Positions 23,755-34,476 of a stretch of DNA of 64,000 nt are shown piece by piece. This DNA comes from Phyto melanocephala (lineage: Eukaryota > Arthropoda > Insecta > Diptera > Rhinophoridae): the NCBI GenBank assembly GCA_941918925.1, contig OW799234.1, forward strand, positions 73,593,043-73,657,042. Reading direction: 5' to 3'. The stretch's first letter is position 1. Each line of letters opens with the position of its first letter. The translations under genes were made by a program, and so were the position numbers. The notes beneath the pieces are model-generated. The model worked only from the letters and a program-made list of their open reading frames with translations, made no database searches and was not told the DNA's origin.

Positions 23755-25140
23755 TATTTACATAATACTGTTTCAAATATGTACTTATACACATTTGTAT
23801 TTAAAAAAATGCAGAGTTCTTTCTTCGTTAAACTTAAACAAAATCATAAATTTTAATAATTTAAAAGAATGTCACTTCTTCACTCATGTCATTGTTAGTA
23901 TCATTGTTGAAGACATTATGATGATCATCATGCTTTTGCTTGTACAATACTATCACCACTACCACATCTATTATAGTTTTGCTTGTTTTTGTTTTAGCAA
24001 TGTCATCATTATTTTATACACTGTACTTGTATTGGTTTCCTTTTTATTTGTTGTTTGCTTTTTAACCCATACATCCTTTGACATGATTGCATTTGTGTTT
24101 GTAGAACATCTCATGTTTTTTATGTTGATACAGATTTTTGTTGTTGTTACTTTTCACTTATTCTCGCAGGATGAACAGATGCTAATGTCAGACAACTTCC
24201 GTTACAAGACTGTATGTCTGTCTGTATGTATGAATGTTGTAAAAAGAGAAAAGAGACGAAAAGAAATAAAAATCATCATACATTTGCATATTTTTAAAAT
24301 ATTGTTGCATTTTTATTGCATTAACAAGTGTACAAACATTTAAATACATATGAAGACATACATACATACATACATAGATACATTTAAACAGGGTGGCGTA
24401 GAATGAGCTAAATATTTAGTATTCTGTATAATACTTTTGATCGTTACCTTCTCTGTATTTTAATTTAATATAAAACTTTACCACACACCAAATTATCGTT
24501 AACTCTATTTGTATGCTTAGAAACGTAATTGCTGAACACATTTCTTTAAGCACCAATACAAGGCTAGAGTTTTCATAAGGAGTAAGATCGAAAAATCTTA
24601 ACAGATATTCAATTAAAGACTTTATAAATATTTTAAATTGAATTGTTATCCTGTTCCAGAACACCACAGAAAAACAAAACTTTTATAGTTCCAACCACTA
24701 CTTACTAACTTTTGTTCCTTTTCTGTAACCCTCCCCTTAGAGATTTTATAGTTCCCTGTAGGAAGTCAAACAAAGTTTTAAGTAACTACAAACTAGTTTT
24801 TATTAACCACATCTAGTGGATAAAGTGACTTTTTTTCTTGTCAGCGACTCATTATTTTCACATAGGCATGTCATAGGCAGTAGTGAATTGGTCATCTCTG
24901 CATGACCTTTTAATTGATTACTAAATACTTATTTTTCAACCGATTTGTAGTAAATTAATAAATAATCGGTATATACTAAAATATTATTAAAACACTTTTT
25001 TAAATTAATTTTTAAACATTTTAATTTAAATTATTTTTTTTTTTAATTTACATATAAACAGAATTAGTTTAAAAAAATATTAAAATAAGGCACCTTTTAA
25101 CATCGTGGTTGCAGATATGACGTTTTTTAATAACAGCTAA
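23755..25140. other. Unassigned T-rich DNA
   Basis: A 182-aa hydrophobic frame at 23795-24343 (+) is the longest non-repeat frame here, but it is T-rich and low in complexity, without a domain I know. A (CATA)n run lies near 24357-24377. Confidence 0.45.
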
Positions 25141-25582
25141 GGCATGTCATCACAGAGAGGCTGAACCGCATCCATCAATGCATCAAAAACGTTTCATTAT
25201 CCTTCAAGTGCTTTTTGTCATGAGTGCCACCAACAATTATAGCGAGAATCAGTTGCAAAGACAGAATTTCCCTTAACGTTTTTGGCAATTCCCCTTTGAA
25301 AGATAATTCCATGGCATTGATCTGCAAAAAAGCGACAAACAAAAATTTTGGAAATGGTAAAAGTAGAGAAAAATAAGAACTTACATAAATTTGCTTATTT
25401 TCCTCAACTATAACCTCATTTAGCGTTTTCGACTTCTCAAAGGTTTTTATTTGAAAAACATTCTTAATTGTCACATTAATCCTGGCGAACAAGGCTTTCA
25501 GTCATTACTTTTTGGGCAGACAATGCTGCCATTATAGTTTCATTTTTGGTTGGAACTATCTCTATGTGCTCCTTAATTTCGC
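25141..25582 (-). pseudogene. DUF4806-like gene fragment with one intron
   Basis: Exon A (25582 to 25385) follows a 'cttctag' acceptor and reads 'FQIKTFEKSKTLNEVIVEEN' near its end. It stops at a GTAAGT donor. A 63-bp intron (25322-25384) ends 'ttttttgcag'. Exon B (25321 to ~25141) reads 'INAMELSFKGELPKTLREIL', 'VGGTHDKKHLKDNETF' and, after a one-base shift, 'FDALMDAVQPLCDDM'. The 'FPIKTxEELxxLNExL' and 'GGT..K..LKD...FFDALMDA' pattern is what I know as DUF4806, found in insect proteins of unclear role, some transposon-linked. The frameshift and the lack of an upstream start mark it as a relic. Confidence 0.5.
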
Positions 25583-25689
25583 CTAGAAGTATATGTGAAT
25601 GTTTATATAAAAAACGTGATATTTTTGTTGATAATAAATATTTTCATCTTGCATGTCATTTCAAAAAGAGCCCAATATCTCTATTTGAA

Positions 25690-26310
25690 AGATTACCCCT
25701 CTTGCCACACACATTATGTTCTCCTGTGAAAGGAACAAACATTTTTTACAAAAATTTTTTGAAGCATATTTCGTTATTTATAGAACTCACTGTAACATTT
25801 GACTTGCTCTTTAGCCTCAACTGCATATAGATTGCCATATCAAGACATTTTTAAAGAAATTTTGTCTTCTGCTGGGTTATAAATTTATTTTCAAATTTTT
25901 TCGAAAATTTTTCAACATTTATTTGATTTTATTTTCTGTGACCTATTTTTGGTGTTTTTGGTTTTTACAGAATTCCTGTCTGGAATTTGTTTGGCTTTTA
26001 TATGTTTTGAAGCCTGTATTAACTTGAAATTTTCACCTCAAATATTTAGAGCACTGAGCTAATCGGGCTGCTTTTCTACCGGATGTGTTTAGAGATCTTT
26101 TCAATATGCTTTCAAATTTCTTGGTCTTCCCAATATAATGTAGATCTTTTGTTTCTTGCTTCACCATGTTTCCTAACAATGTTTTAAATATCCTGATGCT
26201 GTTTAATAACACTGGAAATAGTTTGACGGCAGACCTTTAATTGTTTGACCAAATTTTATAGCACTAATTTGAATTTTTTTTCAATTTTTAAAAGTTTTAG
26301 TACCTCTTTC
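25690..26310 (-). pseudogene. Heavily decayed Tc1-like (DD37E-type) transposase
   Basis: Minus-strand pieces include 'GRKAARLAQCSKYLR', 'KFQVNTGFKTYKAKQIPDRN', 'SKSNVTVSSINNEICFKKFL' and 'KMFVPFTGEHNV'. They line up in order with the element at 52284-53502: HTH and linker, the 'IWQAICTCG' region and the 'INxxIYIKECLxK' region. The catalytic segments are not readable. There are stops and shifts throughout. Confidence 0.55.
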
Positions 26311-26327
26311 TTTTTTTTTACTTAAGG

Positions 26328-27361
26328 CCGCTTCACACTATTCTACAAGTCTTTAGATTTTCATTGGATTTTGTCAGAGCAAAATAAAATGATTTTTGGT
26401 CTGATTGTCAAAAAATCAAATCGAAAATTTTCTCATTACAATTTGTGTCTACAGTATCACACTTGAAATAAAATACAATCTGTGTAGTATATAAACAACT
26501 GTTTTTGCATATGAAAGGACTTTCTTGAAATTCCTGTATAGGTAATATAAATAAAAATAAAAATTATAATGAAAAAGACTAGTTTCATGAAAACTTCTTT
26601 TTCCTTTACATAGAAAACTAAAATTAAAAGTTCATTGTGGGAAGTTGTTGTACACATTCCAGGGAGTGTTTATGGGTGGCAAAAAGTGGGCGGGGCCACG
26701 CCCATAAAAATTAGTTATTAGTTTTAGCTACTTGCACTTGAGCGATTTTCCTGAAACTTTGCACACATATTGAACTGTCGTGACAATATAAGTTCGTGAT
26801 TAGAAAAGTGGGCGGGGCCACGCCCATAAAAAAGTTATAATATTGAGGTACTTGCACAGGACCGATTTTTCTGAAATTTGCACACATATTGAGCTGTCAT
26901 GACTATTTAGTTTCGTGATTAGGGCAGTGCCACGCCCATTTAAAAAAGTTATAATATTTAGCTTTTTACACTTGATATTCAATTAAAATTCAGAATGCAT
27001 TTTTATTCATTAAGGGGCGTAGCAACGCGCGCCGGACTTTTCTAGTTAATTATAATTTTCAGCTAGAATTTTATTATTACTGCTTCATAGTCTAAAAATT
27101 GTTGTAATAAAAAATATAATGATAATTCTTATTTCCCATACCTGATTTTGTCTATGTGCTTCTGTAAAAACACAACTCTGATAAAACGAAAAATCTTGGT
27201 GTTTTGAAAAATTTCAAAAAATGAAAAGAGCTATACGACAGTCAAATTTCTGTCCGTATTTTTTAACATTTCTTAACACATTGTATTCACACTATTACAA
27301 CTTTTTAAATTTATTGCAGTTTATGACAAGTCGTAATACTCATTATAATAGTGTGAAGCGG
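26328..27361. mobile_element. Element with CCGCTTCACACTAT terminal repeats, containing a Helitron tail
   Basis: CCGCTTCACACTAT at 26328-26341 is mirrored by ATAGTGTGAAGCGG at 27348-27361. Between them lies AT-rich DNA and the Helitron fragment 26641-27045, which appears to have inserted later. No coding remains. Target duplication not clear. Confidence 0.5.
26641..27045 (+). mobile_element. Helitron 3' fragment with GGGCGGGGCCACGCCC repeats
   Basis: Three ~120-bp units carry 'gtgggcggggccacgccc' or degraded forms. It ends with a GC-rich hairpin 'ggggcgtagcaacgcgcgcc' and CTAG (27042-27045) before T. It is the reverse counterpart of the repeats at 59510-59815, so both belong to one Helitron family. 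Confidence 0.75.
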
Positions 27362-28055
27362 ACTTTATTTTGATAACATTCACAAAAATCAACATGGTTG
27401 TCATTAAAAACAATAACTCACATACTCTTCAAAGATAACAGGACCAAAAGAAAATAAAATATTCAAATTTTGCTTTTGAAAGTTAATAGGCAAAAAGTGT
27501 GTTAAATTTTTTTCGACCTCTTTTTTTAGCTCCTAAACATCCTTCATAACAAACTGTTAAAAAAATAACAATAATAATAATAATAATATTTACCCTGAAA
27601 AAGTTACCCATTATTTGATAGCTAAATTTTGGTTATTAATAAAAAATTTTTTGTAAAAAAACAAAAAAAAAAATAAAAATCATAAACTATCAACAGAAAT
27701 ATCAAGAAATTTAGACGATATACATATTTAATAATAAAAATCTCAAAAACAACATGGCTCTTCTTACTCTACCCTGTGTAAACAAATATTATTTGTGTGT
27801 GTGTTAGCATCGAACAAAACCCAGCAAACTTTTATACAAATTTTTGTTTGGGAGTAAAATTTTAAAATTAGGGATTCTTAAAACGTCTTTTTTGTTGTTC
27901 TAAGGGATATATAGCTGTTATTTATTTTCTCTTACAATAATTTTACAACTAAAGTGTAAACCGGGTTTTAACATTTGAACCACTAACAGCTGGTTTTAAG
28001 TTTACGCTACAAATCGAATGCATTTATTGAAAATAAAACTAATTGTTTTTGTTAA
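27362..28055. other. Unassigned AT-rich DNA
   Basis: Includes an (ATA)n run near 27566-27587. No gene seen. Confidence 0.5.
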
Positions 28056-28057
28056 TA

Positions 28058-28600
28058 CAGTAGACTCGTGCTAATGTGAACTATTTAAAACCGAGCGTGT
28101 TCATGTTGACGAAGGTGTAACTCTTTAAAATTTCCAAATAAATTAGACATGTTATTTAACTCAAATTCATATATTTTCTTTGTATATCGCTTTGCTATAT
28201 ACATATCTTTTGTTAAGAAAAAAAGTACGTTAAAATTGATTAAAAAAATGTGTTACCCTTTTTTGGATTATCTTTTAATTTTTAAATTTTAATTGCTGAA
28301 CAAATTCTATCTCTCAAAAAAGCTAACGGGATATCCTCTTCACAGTCGTTTTCAACTCCTAAAGAGCTAAAAATGTTTAGCCAGTATTTCGCTATTGTTT
28401 TTTTTTTCAAGACGTTGCCAAGTTGAATTTAAATATCCGATAGCGTCCATTAATGGTCAAGCCAATTTTTAAAAATGGCAGCTGCCATCCATTACGATTT
28501 GGAGCAATTGTAGTCCACAGGAGATTCAAAATTTCTACAAGAGCGAGGTTTTTTGCCTTTTCAATTAAAAGAAGTTTTAGAATTTTGATAGTTTTTGTGA
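28058..28600 (-). pseudogene. pogo/Tigger-like transposase C-terminal relic
   Basis: At 28058 CAGTAGACTCGTGCTAATG follows TA (28056-28057), a pogo-like terminal repeat. Minus-strand frames read 'PLMDAIGYLNSTWQRLEKKN' and 'VENDCEEDIPLAFLRDRI', resembling the C-terminal 'LDAMxFLxxAWxxVxxxTIxNCFxKAGF' and acidic 'EDIPLA' parts of Tigger transposases. The catalytic DDE part is absent and the other terminal repeat was not found. Confidence 0.45.
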
Positions 28601-29362
28601 CATTTTTCACGAGAAACTTTAGATTAGATCATGCTAAATCAGCAGCGCGATTTGGATAACCGACAAATTTGTTCACGTTATAAGGCTTTCTCACTGTGTT
28701 CACGCTACAGAGTAGTCAGTTTAAAAATAAATATGTTTATCTTATCCGGTGTTCACGTAAGGCAGTGTTTTTGTTGTAAGTGTATTTTCAGCAGTACTTT
28801 TTAATATTTTTTTTGTTATAATATTTTTTTGACACACTGTGTATCAGCTGTTGATGTTCATATGAAAAACTTAGAAATTCTAGCAGTGGACTTCAAAATA
28901 GAAATTATTTTATTTCCAGTAAATAAATATCTATTAAAAAATTATGAAAGCTACTTTTTTGTGCTGTTGTTATTGTATCAATTGTATTTCAATTTAAAAT
29001 GTTTTACTTGTTAACCTATTTTTTTTATTAAAAGCGCCATCTAATATTATGAACTGTTTTTAATCTTTTTAACTTGGTAGCACTGAATTGAGTACACCGA
29101 AAACAAGGTTGTATTAAAAAGAATCTATTTAAAACCAAATAATAAAAGTTTTTAACGAAATTATTTTGTATGGTGAAACCAGGTTTGAATGACTTATTTT
29201 AACGGTAAAACCAAATCTTGTATTAAAACATTAACTGCCGTGTTTATAAAAAAATATGTCAGGTCTATTGAATGCTTTTTTGGAAAATTCTGAAATATTT
29301 TTGATGAATACGGCAGTAAATGTGGAAAAATTTAAGTGTTAATTTTGTGCGTACACACCGTT
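28601..29362. other. Unassigned AT-rich DNA
   Basis: May include the rest of the pogo-like element ('gtgttcacg' text recurs at 28687-28756). No coding signal. Confidence 0.4.
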
Positions 29363-29619
29363 ACATCTGTGGCTTGGAGGTAAAAGGGCTAATGTCAAAA
29401 TTTTAACTTTTGAGAAAATTTGAATTGAACTTTAACTGTTATAGGTGCTTTCATAGTGACATTGGCCAGAATTTTATTTATGAAGCTGTTCTTGGTTAAG
29501 TATGACTTTAGCTGTTTTACCATTATGAAATAGAGCAAGAAAACAAATCTAATGCAATGATTAACTCAAATGAGCAAAAAAGTGACATTGGCCCTTTTAG
29601 CTCGAAGCCACAGATATGT
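29363..29619 (+). mobile_element. Palindromic MITE, copy 1
   Basis: Ends are inverted repeats built on 'atctgtggcttgga', 'aaaagggc' and 'aatgtca', about 37 bp long. A second copy in opposite orientation is at 46248-46456. Internal landmarks 'gaaaatttgaattgaac' and 'caatgattaactcaaa' are shared and reversed in that copy. No coding capacity. Target duplication unclear. Confidence 0.75.
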
Positions 29620-29689
29620 TGCTTTACTTCTTAAATTTGAAAAAAAAGTTCCACTGAAAGAGGCGGATTGCTTACCGAGGCTACTGGTA

Positions 29690-30290
29690 AATGTGAATGT
29701 GATTGTTTGTGCAGTTCAGAAGAGTTTTTATTTTAACAAGGAAGATAAGAATTACCCAGCCATTTCAAACAAATTTGAAGCCCAACAATTGGAGGTATTG
29801 CTACATGAAGAATTGTTGTCGAACTCAATAAGAGCTTACGAATCCACAGACACACACTCAAGCGTCAATATCAAAACTCAAGCATTAATTTCAAAACAGG
29901 ATATTCGGAACTATACGAATTAAAGTTAAGAGATCTTCAAAAACCAATTTGAGTATTCGAAATGCTTCTTTAACGCTACAAGGGATAATCATTTTTGCAC
30001 TGATCATTACATGCGATGAAAAATGGATCCATTAAGAGATTGTATTTAAAGTCCAGCCAAAGAGTTAAATCGACACCAAATTATTTATGGCTTTAAGGTA
30101 ATGATCTGTTTTTGGTGCAGCCAAAAAAATTCTTTCTCTTATGAGCTGGTGAAATCATGCAAGACTATTACAGGAAACCTCTACCGAATACGACTGATTC
30201 ATTTGAATCAAGCTTGGCCGAAAATACCAAGAATATGAGCTCAGCATGGAGTCTGTTGCAATACCTTTTGACAAGTCTAATAATTCAGTC
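29690..30290 (+). pseudogene. Irritans-type mariner transposase relic
   Basis: Plus-strand segments read 'KFEAQQLEVLLHEELLSNS', 'VFEMLL', 'RYKG', 'ITCDEKWI', 'GFKVMICFW', 'SYELVKSCKTITGNLYRIRL' and 'LNQAWPK'. The order (ELEALLxED, ELKPRDxxRR, TCDEKWIxY, GxKVMLCIWWD, YELLKxxxTITGxxYRxQL) is that of irritans-subfamily mariners, DD34D transposases. Many stops and shifts are present, and the second and third catalytic Asp regions are not recognisable. The 117-aa open frame at 29570-29923 is a mosaic: its start lies in the palindromic MITE and its middle in this relic. Confidence 0.65.
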
Positions 30291-31756
30291 CTTCCCTGAT
30301 ATGACCACTATTTATTTCAATCGATGCAGAACGCTCTCTCTGAAATTCGCTTCATGGGTTGAACTCATGCATTAACAATTTCTTTTGCAGGTCTTTTTTT
30401 GCTAAGTATGTATGTATGTACATAAGTTAAGCTAAATGAATTTAAAAATTTATAAAATTTTATTAACAATCTAGTTCTACACTCTGTTATGTTTGCTGGG
30501 TAATGCTTTAACACAGTTTTGCATGAATTGCATGACTTTAGAGGGTTATTTATTGTTACCTTGTAAATACATACATTCATACACGTATGTATGTATGTAT
30601 GTATATGTAAACAGCATATACACACTCACGTATGGATATTTATTTTAAAAGTAATTTATTTATATTTTATTCTTTATTTGACAATTTTTGGTTGTGAATA
30701 AAATAAATTTGTATCAAGTTGACATGGTTGGCATTTTAAAATGATTTAACATGTAAGTGCGACTGCTGCAGTTAAAGTTTTGGTTGCTGTAATCAAAAAA
30801 TGATTATTTCTTTTATTGGGTTTAAATAATGAAAACGGAACATGTCCTAAGCTGAAGGACAATTTGGCATAGCTTACAAAAATATCATTCTACTGCATGT
30901 TGTGGCAAAATTATTTATTTCTATATTGAAAATGACGATTATAGTTAAAGGGTAAAATTTGATAAATGGAAAATGACATAACTGCAAATATATTTTCATG
31001 TAACAAAATGGCTCTCTTTGAAAGTTGTCTTTTTCGCTCATGTACACGCAAAGAAAAGCCATGGTTATGACGTGATCACGACGGTCATATTATTTGGAAT
31101 ATTTGGTTATCAAAAGTACAATTAATATATTTATGTGTTATGGGGGAATATCAAAACAGATCACAACTATTTTTTGCTTCTTTTCGACCACCTTCGCTTC
31201 TTAGTCATTTCATGGCAACGTATCGGCCTCAACTCCTTCACTGAGACCCCCGCCACTACAGACGTTTTCTGTGGACTACTAAACGATTTTACATTGCCAA
31301 CTAGTAATTGTGGATAATACTAATCAGACAGTTCTTCTTTAGAGTGAGCACATTCCAAGGATTCACATGTAATGTGTGCCTACCTGTGATCCAATCCAGA
31401 AAACAAAGTATTTTTTTCCTTCTTCTTTTTAAATATGTATGCTATTTTGTTTATAGTTTGCTTGTGTATATTTATGTACATGTATGGACTATAGAAATGT
31501 TAAACGTTGAATATTTGAACTTATAATGTAGAAACGATTTGAGCACTGTTCATCCAACTACTGCACCGATAAATGAAAATACATTTCAAATGGTATATAT
31601 TTTCTTTAATTTAAATCGGTTGACAAATAGCCTTCTTAAATATTTATTTTATTTAGGACTGGATGCGCATAAGGTAATTTTAATGATCATAATGACATTT
31701 CATGCATTTGTTCCTTTTCTCAAACGCCAATATTACAATTGTCAAACCTCAAATAA
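30291..31756. other. Unassigned AT-rich DNA with (TATG)n runs
   Basis: Short TATG repeats near 30405-30420 and 30583-30605. Frames of 60-86 aa have no recognisable domain. Confidence 0.5.
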
Positions 31757-31760
31757 AAAT

Positions 31761-31800
31761 AAGTAAGAGCGATATATTTGGCTGCGCCAGATCTTATAAC
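31761..31800 (+). mobile_element. DINE-1-like 5' hairpin fragment
   Basis: 'agtaagagcgatatatttgg' then 'ctgcgccagatcttata' matches the leader and hairpin block at 7136, 44304 and 47828, in a mutated form. Confidence 0.55.
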
Positions 31801-31909
31801 AACCGTTACAAAAGTGTAAATATTCAACTATAAGTATAAAGACCTTACAACTATATTATGATTTTGCTGGCTTCAGCTACTGTCAAAAATCAACGAAAAG
31901 TCTGTCAAA

Positions 31910-32254
31910 TTCTTAAGCAAATTTCTTAAGACTTGTTGCAAAACTGAAATAAAAATTAGAAAGAAATTCACAGTAGCGGACTTCCAAAATTCGTTAGCAT
32001 TAATAGCAGAAACAAAACCGGAATTGAATATGAAATTAAAAATTCTAAAACTTAAAAAATGCAATATTCAGCCGATTCTCTTAATTATTGGTGAAGTCTC
32101 AAACATTAAGGAAATATTTGTTTACTTCGATGAGATTAAATATCCAATGGTACGAATAATCACTGCTGTAAAAGTAAAGTTTTTTTCGTGTTTAATTAAG
32201 AGTTTTCGAAACAATCTGCTGTATTTTGTAACTTTTTGTATCGTTTTTTTATGA
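31910..32254 (+). pseudogene. Fragment of the SAM-type gene family, copy 2
   Basis: Reads 'KIRKKFTVADFQNSLALI' and 'IQPILLIIGEVSNIKEIFVY' then 'FDEIKYPMV', which aligns residue by residue with the last exon of the relic at 40643-42581 ('KIRKRFSVADSQESFVIL', 'IQPRLLVVGHLNHIVTIYVY', 'FDNIKFPYL'). Only this terminal part is present. The frame runs open to a TGA at 32252-32254. No upstream exon is visible, and a DINE-like fragment lies about 110 bp before it. I recall this C-terminal block from uncharacterised insect proteins but cannot name the family. Confidence 0.6.
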
Positions 32255-33829
32255 ACTTAATTCTGAGAAGAAATATTTAAAAGTATTTACCTTCATTAAT
32301 GAAATAATTAACCTTAAACAACACTAAGAAATTCATATATATTTTAAGTAGTTTCTTACATTTTTCATACTACTGTCAATATATATGTTTTATGTTTTTT
32401 TAAACTCAATTATTATTTTCTATTTATATTTTACTTCATTAAAATGAACAAATAAAAATTAAATTAAAAAATTTTTAAAACAATATTTCATTTATTTTAT
32501 GCAGGGGCTACAGAAAATATATAACAACGATTAAACTTTTATTCAAATTGAAGTATATTTTAATTACAATCTGCTTAGAGTTTAACAAAAACAATTACTG
32601 GTTTGAACAAAATTTTAATTAAATTGTTTTTTTTTCCTAACAAATGAAATAATCAAGATAACAATTTTTTGTATTAAACAATATTTTTTTTTTCAGTTAA
32701 GTTTTTAGTCAATATGATATATTTTTTATCAACAAGAAATAGATCAACGGAAAGCGTTTTTATTCAGAATGACAACAATTTTTATTAAATATTTATTGTA
32801 AAAAAATTGATAAGCCAATTAAAATTTTTTTTTAATCAGTATCACAAATTTTGTTATAAGCGATAATTTAAAATATTTTTTGTTTTGATCTTTGAACTTT
32901 GTAATCAAATCTCATTTTTATTTCTTTCTGTGTAATATCAATCACTTGTTTGCTGATATGACGTCACCCATGAGCAAGGTATTTTGACTCCTGGTAGACT
33001 TAAGTCGACAGCTGATCATTGTTTTGTTTATGCATTTTCTTCCCAAATGTCAAAAATTTGTAAGTTGTAACTAAGTAGACGTATTTGTATTATAAATATT
33101 TTTTACTAACATTTTGTTACTTGTTTTTTATCAGCTGTTTAAGTGTTTGTTTTGACATTTAGGAATTTTTTTTTTGTGCGTTTACCTGCAGTTAATAAGT
33201 ATTCCTTGCACATGAGAGAGCTGCTTTTTTAAAATTTTTTATCATTAAAGGTGGACATTTGGAATAAACCAGAGTACACTTATACAGATATTGGTTTTGA
33301 TCTTTTTTTTTTCTAAGTCAGAATATGTCAAACAACATATATAGATAACAGATTTCAGTGCAAAGTATTTTTAAACTACTGTGCATACAAAAAAAAAAGA
33401 AGTAAAATTATGTTCGTCTGCGCTATCAGCTTATGTGATTGCACCATGAAATAAATTAAAAAATTAAAGAAGAGAGAGAATTTGTCTCTGGACTTTGACA
33501 GCTAAAATTTAAAATAAGTGAAGAAACTGACGAGTCTAGAATGATGAATAAATTTGCCTTGTTATTCATATAAGAGATTTTTATAAAATTTAATGATTGT
33601 CTCATGGAATATATTTTTAAATAACATCCTGCGATACGAGATCTTATAATAAATCAAAAAATAATAAATTTGTAGACGGCCATTTGCAAGAGAAGTTTGC
33701 CAATATTTAGCAAAAAAATAAAAAATTCGAGTAGAATATGCATTTGTCTAAGGATTTACAAATCGCCGTTGCTCCAACAAATTCAGTTATGTGTTTTTTA
33801 CTGAGTTTTTAGGAGTTAAAAAAAGCATT
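32255..33829. other. Unassigned AT-rich DNA
   Basis: No gene, RNA or repeat recognised in about 1.6 kb. Confidence 0.5.
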
Positions 33830-34060
33830 TTATTTTGTTACTTTACAGTAAAAAAAAACATCGATGTTTATTGGTGTATTTTCGCCTAACACTCTTACAA
33901 AACTTGTATTTATTAATTTTTGTGTTCCAGAATTTTTTGTTTTAGCAATTTCCAAATATGTAGCCTTGTGAATGTGTTTAATACGGCCCATCAAGTTAGA
34001 AGTATTACCAGCGGTCCTTATATTGCCAAACCAAGCTCGACGTTGACAGTGCCATATTAA
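33830..34060 (-). pseudogene. BED-type zinc finger relic of a hAT-like gene
   Basis: The minus-strand frame contains 'WHCQRRAWFGNIRTAGNTSN' followed by 'LMGRIKHIHKATYLEIAKTK'. The 'C..C....KTAGNTSNL..HIKRIHK' layout is that of the BED finger which begins many hAT transposases and ZBED genes and binds DNA. The second cysteine of the CxxC pair appears replaced and the first His of the HxxxxH pair is Arg, so the finger would not fold around zinc. No catalytic part is seen. Confidence 0.5.
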
Positions 34061-34369
34061 TAGTAAAATTAAGAAAAATATATTATTGCTGTTAACATCA
34101 AACACACAAAAAGAACTTGCATTACTGATTAATACGATAAAAGAGAAAATTTCGTTCACTAGACAAATATACTTTCGATTTTTTCTGCATACGCTGTTGC
34201 TCTATGAATATAACGTATACTTTTACTGTGTTGTTACATCAAGCGATTTTATAACAAATTAATTCATTCTTGGAGGGTTCTTGTTTAAAAACATTGTCAC
34301 AACTATAAATGAGTTGTATTTATTTACTTAAACAAAAGCTGCGGGATGCGTAAATTTCAAATTCAGCTT

Positions 34370-34476
34370 TTGGATACATCGAATAAAAAAACATAGATGT
34401 ATCGATTGATATCGTATGATACGATACATCGACATTTAAACGATGTATCGAAACCAAAACATCGATGTTTACGATG
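34370..34476. repeat. CGATGTAT-type palindromic repeat
   Basis: Repeated and inverted 'atgtatcgat', 'gatacgatacatcg' and 'aaacatcgatgttt' motifs. The 1.6-kb element at 34477 sits inside it: 'gatgcatcgattaacatcga' resumes at 36063. Confidence 0.6.

Noticed and set aside
23795..24343. 182-aa hydrophobic frame
   Set aside because: T-rich DNA gives Phe/Leu/Val-rich frames by chance. No domain, no splice context and no repeats support it.
29570..29923. 117-aa frame as a gene
   Set aside because: Its start lies in the palindromic MITE and its middle in a mariner relic; it is a chimeric chance frame.
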